Shown: positions 42,737-50,963 of the stretch, piece by piece
Layout: each line of letters begins with the position of its first letter
Position numbering within the stretch: the first letter of the stretch is position 1
Assembly (NCBI RefSeq): GCF_001685355.1
Contig: NZ_CP016438.1
Span: 6,510,001 to 6,574,000 of the forward strand
Source: Streptomyces lincolnensis
Lineage (GTDB): Bacteria; Actinomycetota; Actinomycetes; Streptomycetales; Streptomycetaceae
Direction of reading: 5' to 3'
DNA: 64,000 nt
Notes under the pieces: generated by a model
What the model saw: only the letters and a program-made list of their open reading frames with translations
Told to the model about the DNA's origin: nothing
The model's database searches: none
Program-made: the position numbers and the translations under genes

Positions 42737-43117
42737 ATGCTGCACCACGTGGAGCTGTGGGTCCCCGACCTGCCGAGGGCGGCGGGGGAGTGGGGCTGGC
42801 TGTTCGACCGGCTCGGCTGGACGCCGTATCAGCACTGGGAGCGAGGGCGGAGCTGGCGGCACGGGGAGACGTACGTCGTCGTGGAGCAGTCCCCGGCGAT
42901 GAGCGGCGAGTGCCACGACCGTATGCGGCCCGGCCTCAACCACCTCGCGTTCCACGCCGGTTCGCGGGACCACGTCGACGCGCTCGCCCGGGCTGCCCCC
43001 ACGCACGGCTGGCAGCCCCTGTTCGCCGACCGCTACCCGCACGCGGGCGGACCCGATCACCACGCGGCCTATCTGGCCAACTCGGACGGATTCGAGGTGG
43101 AGTTGGTCGCCGCGTAG
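42737..43117 (+). CDS. VOC/glyoxalase-fold protein
   Basis: The 126-residue vicinal-oxygen-chelate protein has LHHVELWVPDLPRAAGEWGWLF at the N-terminus, GLNHLAFHAGSRDHVDAL in the middle and [14 protein letters not shown] at the end. His5 (LHHVE), the mid His (NHLAF) and a C-terminal Glu (FEVEL) are in metal-ligand positions. The substrate is unknown; family members are dioxygenases, glyoxalases and antibiotic-resistance proteins. ATG 42737 follows gaggaagg. Its 3' end overlaps the convergent ATPase gene by 49 bp. Confidence 0.85.
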   Translation: MLHHVELWVPDLPRAAGEWGWLFDRLGWTPYQHWERGRSWRHGETYVVVEQSPAMSGECHDRMRPGLNHLAFHAGSRDHVDALARAAPTHGWQPLFADRYPHAGGPDHHAAYLANSDGFEVELVAA

Positions 43118-44093
43118 TGGCAGGCCACCTGTGCCTCCCCGCCCCCGTCCAGGATCCCCGGGTCCTCCGTCCGGCAGCGGCTCGCCACTCCCGCCCGCTC
43201 CGCCTCCCCGCCCGCCAACACCTGGCACCGCGCGTGGAAGCGGCAGCCGGAGGGGATGCGGGAGGGGTCGGGGGGCTCGCCGGTCAGGACGATCGGGTCC
43301 CCGGGCGCTTCCGGCAGGACCGACAACAGGGCCTGGGTGTAGGGGTGCCGGGGTGCGGTCAGGACCTGCTCGACCTCGCCGGTCTCCACGATCCGGCCCA
43401 GGTACATCACCGCGACCCGGTCGGCGATGTTCCAGGCCAGACCCAGGTCGTGCGTCACCACCAGCGCGGACAGGCCCAGTTCGTCGCGCAGCCGCAGCAG
43501 CAGCGCGAGGATCTCACCCCGTACCGAGGCGTCCAGCGAGGCCACCGGCTCGTCGGCGACGAGGAGTTCCGGTTCCAGCACCAACGCGCCCGCGATGACG
43601 ACCCGTTGACGCTGCCCGCCCGACAGCTCGTGCGGGTAGCGCAGGAAGAAGCGCTCCGGGGGACGAAGCCCCGCCCGGGACAACGCCCCCGCCACCGCCG
43701 CCTGTTCGTCACCGCCGTAGCCGTGGATCCTGAGGCCCTCGGCGACCGCGTCGTAGACCGTGTGCCGTGGGTTCAGCGACCCGGACGGGTCCTGGAGGAT
43801 CAGCTGGACGCGCCGGCGGTACGCCTTGAGCGCGCGGGAGGTGTAGTCGAGCGGGCGGCCGTCGAAGACCACCCGGCCCCCGGTCGGCGACACCAGCCCC
43901 AGCAGGGACCGCGCCAGGGTCGTCTTGCCGCAGCCCGACTCACCGACCAGGGCCACGATCTCGCCGGGCCGGATGTCGAGGTCGACCCCGTCGACGGCCC
44001 GGGCGGACGCCTCACCGCGCCGGCCGGGGTACGTCACGTGCAGCCCCTCGGCACGAAGCAGCGGGGACGCCGGGGACGACGGAGTAGGTGTGG

Positions 44094-44097
<4 letters not shown>
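43069..44097 (-). CDS. Second oligopeptide transporter: ATPase (DppF type)
   Basis: The 342-residue ATPase starts at GTG 44097, overlapping the stop of the partner ATPase by 4 bp. It has Walker [32 protein letters not shown], Walker [21 protein letters not shown] and the oligo_HPY Cys tail CRFHARC. It is the last gene of a five-gene minus-strand operon and runs tail-to-tail into the VOC gene. Confidence 0.94.
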
Positions 44098-45092
<995 letters not shown>

Positions 45093-45115
45093 CGGGCCAC
45101 CTCCGTCCGATGATT

Positions 45116-45286
45116 AGGGCCTGTCCGGCGGATCATGTCGCGGTCGCGGGGGTCTGGCACGCGCTCCCCCGGAGGGGGTGCCCCCAGCGGCGTTGTCGCC
45201 TTGCAGCTGCACGCACCAGACCCCCGCCCACCGGCACTTATCAGGCACCGTTGGATGCCTGCGACCTGATTCGCCGGGCAGGCCCT
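45116..45286. mobile_element. MITE-like element with 27-bp terminal inverted repeats
   Basis: The 171-bp element has ends 45116-45142 and 45260-45286 that are inverted copies with 4 mismatches in 27 (left begins agggcctgtccggcggatca). Inside are a 12-bp inverted repeat (gcgggggtctgg 45146-45157 / ccagacccccgc 45216-45227) and a cccccggaggggg hairpin. There is no coding capacity. It sits inside a larger ~308-bp insertion flanked by imperfect 18-bp direct repeats (45087-45104 and 45413-45430, 16/18), which separates permease and ATPase genes of one operon. The remaining ~126 bp (45287-45412) are unexplained. I recall similar repeats elsewhere in Streptomyces genomes, but cannot verify this. Confidence 0.75.
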
Positions 45287-45414
45287 GGGCCAGGATCTCG
45301 CGGCGGCAGCCCGACGCGGGGACACCGGCGTGTAGAGGAAAGGCAGGGCGGACGGCGCGGCGATGGAGTCCCTCGACGCCGCCCCGACCGTAGGATGCGG
45401 CCGCTCCGGCCAGG

Positions 45415-46338
45415 TCAACGTGCCACCCCCAGCCGCGGGTTGAGGACCGACTCCACCGCGCGCCCGCACAGCGTGAACGCCAGGGCCACCACCGCGATCG
45501 CGATGCCCGGCGGAACCAGGTACCACCAGTCGCCCGCGCTGACCGCCCCGGCCTCCCGCGCGTCCTGGAGAAGGCCGCCCCAGGACACCACCGTGGGATC
45601 GCCGAGCCCGAGGAAGGCGAGGGTGGCCTCGGCGAGGATCGCGGAGGAGATGATGAGGGTCGTCTGGGCCAGGACCAGCGGCATCACGTTGGGCAGGACG
45701 TGCCGGCTCATGATGTGCCAGTGCCCGCCGCCGAGCGCCTTCGCCCGCTCGATGTACGGCCGTGACTCCACCGCCAGTGTCTGCGCCCGCACCAGCCGGG
45801 CCGTCGTCGGCCAGGTGGTGACACCGATCGCCAGGACGATCGTGCCGAGGGAACGGGACATCACCGTCGCGAGGGCGATGGCCAGCACCAGCGTCGGCAT
45901 GACCAGGAACCAGTCCGTGATCCGCATGATCACCGTGGCGTACCGGCCGCGGAAGTGCCCGGCGGTGATGCCGATGAACGCCCCGATCGCCACCGACAGC
46001 ACGGCCGCGAGCAGCCCGACGAGCAGCGAGACACGGGCGCCCCAGATCAGCAGGCCGAGCAGACTGCGCCCGAACCGGTCGGTGCCCAGCGGGAACGCAC
46101 CGCTCGGACTCTCCAGCGGCTGCCCCGGCGCCTCGGTCACGCTCTGCACGTCGGAGCCGACGGTCAGCGGCGCGGTGAGCGCCAGCAGGGCGAACAGGAC
46201 GAGGACGGCGAGACCGAGGACGCCCGCGCGATGGGTGCGGTACTGCTTCCAGAAGCGGACGGCCGAGTGGCGCCGCCGCTGCCGGGCCAGGGCACGGGGG
46301 CTCGCGTGCCCAACAGGCGCCTCAACAGGCTCGGTCAT
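45415..46338 (-). CDS. Second oligopeptide transporter: permease (DppC type)
   Basis: The 307-residue protein has six membrane helices. It includes PLGTDRFGRSLLGLLIWGARVSLLVG, the EAA loop (RPYIERAKALGGGHWHIMSRHVLPNVMPLV) and LAEATLAFLGLGDP. ATG 46338 overlaps the stop of the other permease by 4 bp. The stop (TGA at 45417-45415) lies within one copy of the 18-bp direct repeat that borders the insertion. Confidence 0.94.
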   Translation of the reverse strand: MTEPVEAPVGHASPRALARQRRRHSAVRFWKQYRTHRAGVLGLAVLVLFALLALTAPLTVGSDVQSVTEAPGQPLESPSGAFPLGTDRFGRSLLGLLIWGARVSLLVGLLAAVLSVAIGAFIGITAGHFRGRYATVIMRITDWFLVMPTLVLAIALATVMSRSLGTIVLAIGVTTWPTTARLVRAQTLAVESRPYIERAKALGGGHWHIMSRHVLPNVMPLVLAQTTLIISSAILAEATLAFLGLGDPTVVSWGGLLQDAREAGAVSAGDWWYLVPPGIAIAVVALAFTLCGRAVESVLNPRLGVAR

Positions 46339-47375
46339 CGGCCCACCCTCGGGTCGAGCAGCGGATACACGAGGTCGGCCACGGTGTTCATCACGATCAC
46401 CGCCGCGGCGAAGAAGAAGAACAGCCCCTGCACCAGGGGCAGGTCCGGCACGCTCAACGCCTGGTAGAACAGCCCGCCGAGCCCCGGCCAGGAGAACACG
46501 GTCTCGACCAGGATGACGCCCGCGACCGTCCGCCCGAGATTCACGAAGACCAGCGTCACGGTCGGCAGCAGCGCGTTCGGTACGGCATGCCGGCGCCGTA
46601 CCAGGTCGTCCCTGAGGCCCTTGGCGCGGGCGGTGGTCAGATAGTCGCCGCCCATCTCGTCCAGCAGCGCCGAGCGGGTGACCAGCAGGGTCTGGCCGTA
46701 CTCGACCGCGACCAGCGTGATCACCGGCAGGATCAGATGGTGGGCGACGTCGAGGAGGTAGGCGAGTCCCTCCTCGCCGCCCGACTCCATGCCGCCGGTC
46801 GGGAAGAGGCCCGGGATCGGGCCGATGCCCACCGAGAACACGATGATGAGCAGCAGCCCCAGCCAGAAGGAGGGGACGGAGTACAGGGCCAGCGCCAGGC
46901 CCGTGTTGAGCTTGTCCCCGAGCCCGCCGTGCCGCCAGGCCGCGCGGGTGCCGAGGAAGATGCCGAGCACGGTGTAGAGGACGAACGCCGTGCCGGTGAG
47001 CAGCAGGGTGTTGGGCAGCGCCTCGGTGATCTTGTCGAGGACCGGGGCGCGGAACTGGTACGACGTGCCGAGGTCACCGGTCAGCGCCTTGCCGCAGTAG
47101 TCGGTGAACTGCTGCCACACCGGCAGGTCGAGCCCGAACTCCCGTCGGTAGGAGGCCAGTTGCTCGGTGGACACCGGGCGGCCGCCGGTCATGGTCTTGA
47201 CCGGGTCGCCCGGGATCAGCCGGAACAGGAAGAAGCCGGTGACCAGGACGGCGAGCAGCGACACGGCGGCGCCGCCCACCTTTCCGGCGCCGTAGCGGAG
47301 ATACGCCGAGCCGGACGTGTTGCGGGCCGCCGGCTCGTCGAAGATCGGAGCGACGGCCTTCTGGACGCTACTCAC
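46335..47375 (-). CDS. Second oligopeptide transporter: permease (DppB type)
   Basis: The 346-residue protein starts at GTG 47375, overlapping the binding-protein stop by 8 bp (GTGAGTAG). It has a ~30-residue cytoplasmic extension, then membrane helices with FRLIPGDPVKTMTGGRP, the EAA loop (GDYLTTARAKGLRDDLVRRRHAVPNALLP) and ETVFSWPGLGGLFYQAL. It pairs with the DppC-type subunit. Confidence 0.94.
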   Translation of the reverse strand: MSSVQKAVAPIFDEPAARNTSGSAYLRYGAGKVGGAAVSLLAVLVTGFFLFRLIPGDPVKTMTGGRPVSTEQLASYRREFGLDLPVWQQFTDYCGKALTGDLGTSYQFRAPVLDKITEALPNTLLLTGTAFVLYTVLGIFLGTRAAWRHGGLGDKLNTGLALALYSVPSFWLGLLLIIVFSVGIGPIPGLFPTGGMESGGEEGLAYLLDVAHHLILPVITLVAVEYGQTLLVTRSALLDEMGGDYLTTARAKGLRDDLVRRRHAVPNALLPTVTLVFVNLGRTVAGVILVETVFSWPGLGGLFYQALSVPDLPLVQGLFFFFAAAVIVMNTVADLVYPLLDPRVGR

Positions 47376-49236
47376 GGTCGTCGGCGGTGGCCCGGCGGCG
47401 CATCGCGAAGAACAGACCGGCACCCACGAGGACCGCCGCTCCCACGGCGGTGCCGATGACGACATCGGTCGAGGTGGAGTCGTCGGAGGAGCCGCCCGAG
47501 TCCGCCGGGACGGCCGACCACCAGCTCCAGTAGCCGTCCTGGCCGTAGATGTTGCCCGCCCCGCTCGGCATGGTCTGGATCGACTTGATCTGGTCGGTGC
47601 GATACGCCTCGACAGCGTTCGGATACGCCATGACGTTCATGTACCCCAGGTCGTACAGCCGCGACTCCATCTGCTGGACGATCTGCGCCCGTTTGGCGGG
47701 GTCGTACTCGGCGAGCTGGCGGGCGTACAGCTCGTCGTACCGCTTGTCGCAGATGAAGTTGTCGGTGGTGCCGGTGTCCTTGGGGGTGGCGGGCAGGGCC
47801 GCGCAGGTGTGGATCGACAGGACGAAGTCCGGGTCGGGGTTGACGGACCAGCCGTCGAAGGCGAGGTCGTAGGTGCCCGCGAGCCAGGGGTCGGAGACGT
47901 TGTCCAGGCAGTCCAGGCGTACGCCGATGCCGAGCTTGCCCCACCACTCCTGGAGGTACTGGCCGATCGCCTTGTCGTTGGGGTCGGTGGCGTGGCACAG
48001 GACCCGGTAGGTGATCGGCCTGCCGTCCTTGCCGAGGCGTTTGCCGGCGCCGTTCTTCTTGTAGCCCGCCTGGTCGAGGAGGAGCGCGGCCTTCGCCGGG
48101 TCGTAGGAGAGTTCCTGGCTCGCCGAGGGCTTGAAGAAGTACTGCGAGAAGCGTGGCGGGATGTAGCCCTGGCCCTCGACGGCGTGGCCCTGGAAGACCT
48201 TGTCGATGATGGTCCTGCGGTCCACGGCCATGAACAGGGCGTGCCGGACCCGCTGGTCCAGCAGGGAGGGGTCGCCGTCGCCGAACTTCTGGCCGTTCTT
48301 CGCCCGGGCCCCGGGGTTGGTGGCGATGGCGTAGAAGCGGCGGCCGGGGGCGTCGTTGACCTTGATGTCGTCCGCGTTCTTCAGGGAGGCGGCCTGGGCG
48401 GGGGTCAGTGCCGGCTGGCCCGCGACGAAGGAGACCTCGCCCTTGCGCAGGGCGGCGACGGCCGCGTCCTGGTCCTTGTAGTAGCGGAAGACCAGCTCGT
48501 CGAACTTGGGCGCCCCGCGCCAGAAGCTCTTGTTGGCCTTGAGCCGGACGTAGCTGTCGGCCTTGTAGTCGGTGAGGACGAACGGTCCGTTGCCGACGAT
48601 GGGGAACCTCTTGTCGTTGTTGAACTCGGAGAAGTCGCCGACCTTCTCCCAGACGTGCTTGGGCACGATCGGCACGTCGAGGGCGGTCATCGTGGCCTGC
48701 GGTTTCCGCAGCTTGATGACCAGCTGGGTGGGGCTGGGCGCGGTGACCTTCTCGAAGTTGGCGACGAAGCTGCCGTTGGCGGTGGCGGCGCCCTCGTCGG
48801 TCATCATCTTGTTGAACGTCCAGGCCGCGTCCTCGGCGGTGGCCCGCTGCCCGTCGGACCACTTGGAGTTCGAGCGGATCGTGTAGGTCCAGGTCAGCTT
48901 GTCGGGGGAGGACTCCCACTTGGTGGCCAGGCCCGGTACGGCGTGGGCGTCCGCCGGGTCGTAGTTGGTCAGGTAGTCGTACGTCAGCCGGTGGATGCTG
49001 GTGCTGAGCAGCCGGCTGGCGAGGAACGGGCTGAGCGAGTCGACGCTCTGGGCGACCGCGACCGTGAGGACCTTGTCCCCGTCCGCGGCGGCCGCCTGCC
49101 GGGGCGCCGGGTCGAGCGGGGTCGCGAACCCGGCAGAGAACACCAGGGCGGCGGCACCGGCAGTGGCGACGAGCCGGACAGTGCGGGATCGAGATCGCGG
49201 GCCCCTCGGGCCCCTGCCGTGGACTTGACTGCTCAT
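47368..49236 (-). CDS. Second oligopeptide transporter: binding protein with C-terminal membrane anchor
   Basis: The 622-residue SBP_bac_5 protein has a signal peptide (RLVATAGAAALVFSAGFA) without a lipobox Cys. It contains VAVAQSVDSLSPFLASRLLSTSIH, YTIRSNSKWSDGQRATAEDAAWTFN, IVGNGPFVLTDYK and a second lobe. After an Asp/Ser-rich stretch it ends in a membrane helix (VVIGTAVGAAVLVGAGLFFAM) and RRR, i.e. it is tethered by its C-terminus rather than by a lipid. It begins the minus-strand operon; the upstream 326 bp hold its promoter. Confidence 0.92.
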   Translation of the reverse strand: MSSQVHGRGPRGPRSRSRTVRLVATAGAAALVFSAGFATPLDPAPRQAAAADGDKVLTVAVAQSVDSLSPFLASRLLSTSIHRLTYDYLTNYDPADAHAVPGLATKWESSPDKLTWTYTIRSNSKWSDGQRATAEDAAWTFNKMMTDEGAATANGSFVANFEKVTAPSPTQLVIKLRKPQATMTALDVPIVPKHVWEKVGDFSEFNNDKRFPIVGNGPFVLTDYKADSYVRLKANKSFWRGAPKFDELVFRYYKDQDAAVAALRKGEVSFVAGQPALTPAQAASLKNADDIKVNDAPGRRFYAIATNPGARAKNGQKFGDGDPSLLDQRVRHALFMAVDRRTIIDKVFQGHAVEGQGYIPPRFSQYFFKPSASQELSYDPAKAALLLDQAGYKKNGAGKRLGKDGRPITYRVLCHATDPNDKAIGQYLQEWWGKLGIGVRLDCLDNVSDPWLAGTYDLAFDGWSVNPDPDFVLSIHTCAALPATPKDTGTTDNFICDKRYDELYARQLAEYDPAKRAQIVQQMESRLYDLGYMNVMAYPNAVEAYRTDQIKSIQTMPSGAGNIYGQDGYWSWWSAVPADSGGSSDDSTSTDVVIGTAVGAAVLVGAGLFFAMRRRATADDRE

Positions 49237-49562
49237 GGGTCGTGACCTCGCGTCATCGCTCGCACAGGGACGGCTGTTCGGACTGCTGGATCGACCTGAC
49301 CGGTGATTGATGAGTGTGGTCTACCAGTGGCGGTCTGCGCGCGTCAACGGGGCGCGAAAGCCCATGTGGCCTGCGGAAACAACGAACTGACGTACGCGAA
49401 TCAACCATTGGTCCACACCGGTGAAGGGTTCCTGGTCCAGCCTTGGCGGCGGATCGCGCCCGGACAGCGCGACGCCCCGCCGGACGGGGTCCGACGGGGC
49501 GTCAGGTGGGGTTCGGCTACCGGTAGCCTCCCGTGTTACCGGTCTCCTTCACCGCCGTGGGA
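49237..49562. promoter_or_regulatory. 326-bp intergenic region with terminator
   Basis: The segment near 49237-49410 must contain the promoter of the minus-strand transporter operon; it is comparatively AT-rich around 49300-49420 (…gattgatgagtgtgg…aacaacgaactgacg…). At 49471-49484/49490-49503 lies a 14-bp inverted repeat with one mismatch, the likely terminator of the secreted-protein gene that ends at 49563. Nothing else was recognised. Confidence 0.6.
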
Positions 49563-50099
49563 TCAGCTGTACTGGATGCCCCACAGGTTGTTGTTGCGCT
49601 TGACCGGGGCCACGATCCCGGACTTCTTCCAGACCTTGACCTTCTTGCAGGTCTGCGAACCGGTCGCCTGGAGCCGGTACTTGGTCACGCTGAAGCCCTT
49701 GGCCTCGTGGTACATCATCAGGCGGCCCTTGGTCTTGCCCGCCTTCTTCTTGACCGTCGCCGAGTAGGTCCAGGTGTCCGACTTCGACCAGGTCTTGCCG
49801 ACCGAGACGCTGAACGAGGTGGACGCCTTGGCGAAGATGACCCCCGCCTCGGCGCCGATGGTGGCGGTGCCCGTCGCGGTCCAGCTGCCCGTCTTGTTCT
49901 TGGCGTAGCTGATGGTCACGCCCGGCTTCGCCCAGTCGCTGTGGACGTTGGTCGGCTTCCACACCGTCTTCTTGTCACCGATGGTGTAGATCGGTTCGTC
50001 GGAGCAGACGATGCCCGCGGCGGCCGGGGCCGCGGAGACGGCGACGACGCCGCCGGTGAGCAGGGCGGTGGAGAGGACCGCACCGATGGCACGCTTCAT
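49563..50099 (-). CDS. Small secreted Lys-rich beta protein of unknown function
   Basis: The 178-residue protein has a clear Sec signal (AIGAVLSTALLTGGVVAVSAAPAAA) and a mature ~150 residues rich in Thr/Ser/Lys with alternating beta-strand pattern (SWTATGTATIGAEAGVIFAKAS... SVSVGKTWSKSDTWTYSATV). It has two Cys residues (GIVCSDEP, SQTCKKVK) that may bridge. I recognise no family name; the alternating Ser/Thr strands and SDTWTYSATV recall aerolysin-like or adhesin beta proteins, but this is weak. The mature protein is strongly basic. An inverted repeat lies 38 bp upstream of the start. Confidence 0.8.
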   Translation of the reverse strand: MKRAIGAVLSTALLTGGVVAVSAAPAAAGIVCSDEPIYTIGDKKTVWKPTNVHSDWAKPGVTISYAKNKTGSWTATGTATIGAEAGVIFAKASTSFSVSVGKTWSKSDTWTYSATVKKKAGKTKGRLMMYHEAKGFSVTKYRLQATGSQTCKKVKVWKKSGIVAPVKRNNNLWGIQYS

Positions 50100-50136
50100 G
50101 AATCACCTTCCGGAGACTGATCTCTGCTGATCCCTG

Positions 50137-50158
50137 TCCGAACGCGATCTTGTTCGGA
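50137..50158. promoter_or_regulatory. Inverted repeat upstream of secreted-protein gene
   Basis: A perfect 7-bp inverted repeat tccgaac (50137-50143) / gttcgga (50152-50158) with an 8-nt AT-containing centre lies 38-59 bp before the ATG of the minus-strand secreted protein. It is a plausible operator. The region 50160-50240 is AT-rich and likely holds the promoter. Confidence 0.5.
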
Positions 50159-50398
50159 ACACGACAGATCATTCACTCAACGGCTGCGGCAGCAAAGGGT
50201 TTTGAGCGAAGTTTGAGCTTGATCGTTTGGTTCCCGGGTATACGTGAAAACTTCCTCCGGCATGGGCTCGGAACACTCTCACCTGGATGGATGCCCTCCG
50301 GATGAGGGACGGCTGACCCAGACGGGTGCCGAGAACATGTGGTTCCTCATCGCTGTGTGGATATTTGGCGCAAAGACCCTGAGTACGGCGGCAAGCGG

Positions 50399-50798
50399 CC
50401 GGCACATCTCGGACCGCGTAGGCGTCATGTACCTCGGCCGGATCGTCGAGATCGGCAGGGACGCCGAGATCTACGACCATCCCACGCACCCCTACACCCA
50501 GGCGCTGCTGTCCGCCGTACCCGTCCCCGACCCGGAGGCCCGCGAACACCGCGAGCGGATCATCCTCTCCGGAGACGTGCCGTCCCCGACGAACATCCCC
50601 TCCGGGTGCCGCTTCCGCACCCGCTGCTGGAAGGCCCAGGAGCGCTGCCCCCTGGAGGTCCCGGCGCTCGCCGTCCCCGCGGAGTTCCGGCTCACCACCG
50701 GTCCGGCGGCCCACGACTCGGCCTGTCACTTCGCCGAGGAGAAGCAGGTCGTCCCGGCGGACCACTCGCCGGACGATCTTGCGGAAGGCCGGGAATAA
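50399..50798 (+). pseudogene. 5'-truncated oligopeptide transporter ATPase (C-terminal third only)
   Basis: From 50399 the sequence encodes [21 protein letters not shown]... and continues to a stop with the full oligo_HPY tail ([14 protein letters not shown]... [12 protein letters not shown]). By hand alignment it matches the last ~119 residues of the ATPase at 41515-42663 with about 27 differences. Walker A, signature and Walker B are all missing; the ~155 bp of open frame before it (from 50244) is unrelated. It is most likely the 3' end left when a paralogous transporter operon was deleted, and is non-functional as an ATPase. Confidence 0.85.
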
Positions 50799-50905
50799 CA
50801 CCTCAAAGTCATAGAAACCGCGTTAACGCGCAGGCAACTTGGCCGACCCGATCTCGATATACGGACGCGCGAGTCTGAACGACGTACGGCCGTGCGGGTG
50901 CCGTA

Positions 50906-50936
50906 AACGGGCCGGGAGCGTGTCTCCCGGCCCGTT
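50906..50936. terminator. Bidirectional terminator hairpin
   Basis: A perfect 13-bp inverted repeat (50906-50918/50924-50936) with loop cgtgt lies between the ATPase remnant (plus) and the S9 peptidase stop (minus). Confidence 0.85.
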
Positions 50937-50963
50937 GCCATGCCACCGGGAGGCCCGGTCGGC

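Noticed and set aside
50244..50398. N-terminal 52 codons preceding the truncated ATPase as part of a functional short protein
   Set aside because: This part has no similarity to ABC ATPases or any domain, and the ATP-binding motifs are absent; it is chance open frame ahead of the remnant.
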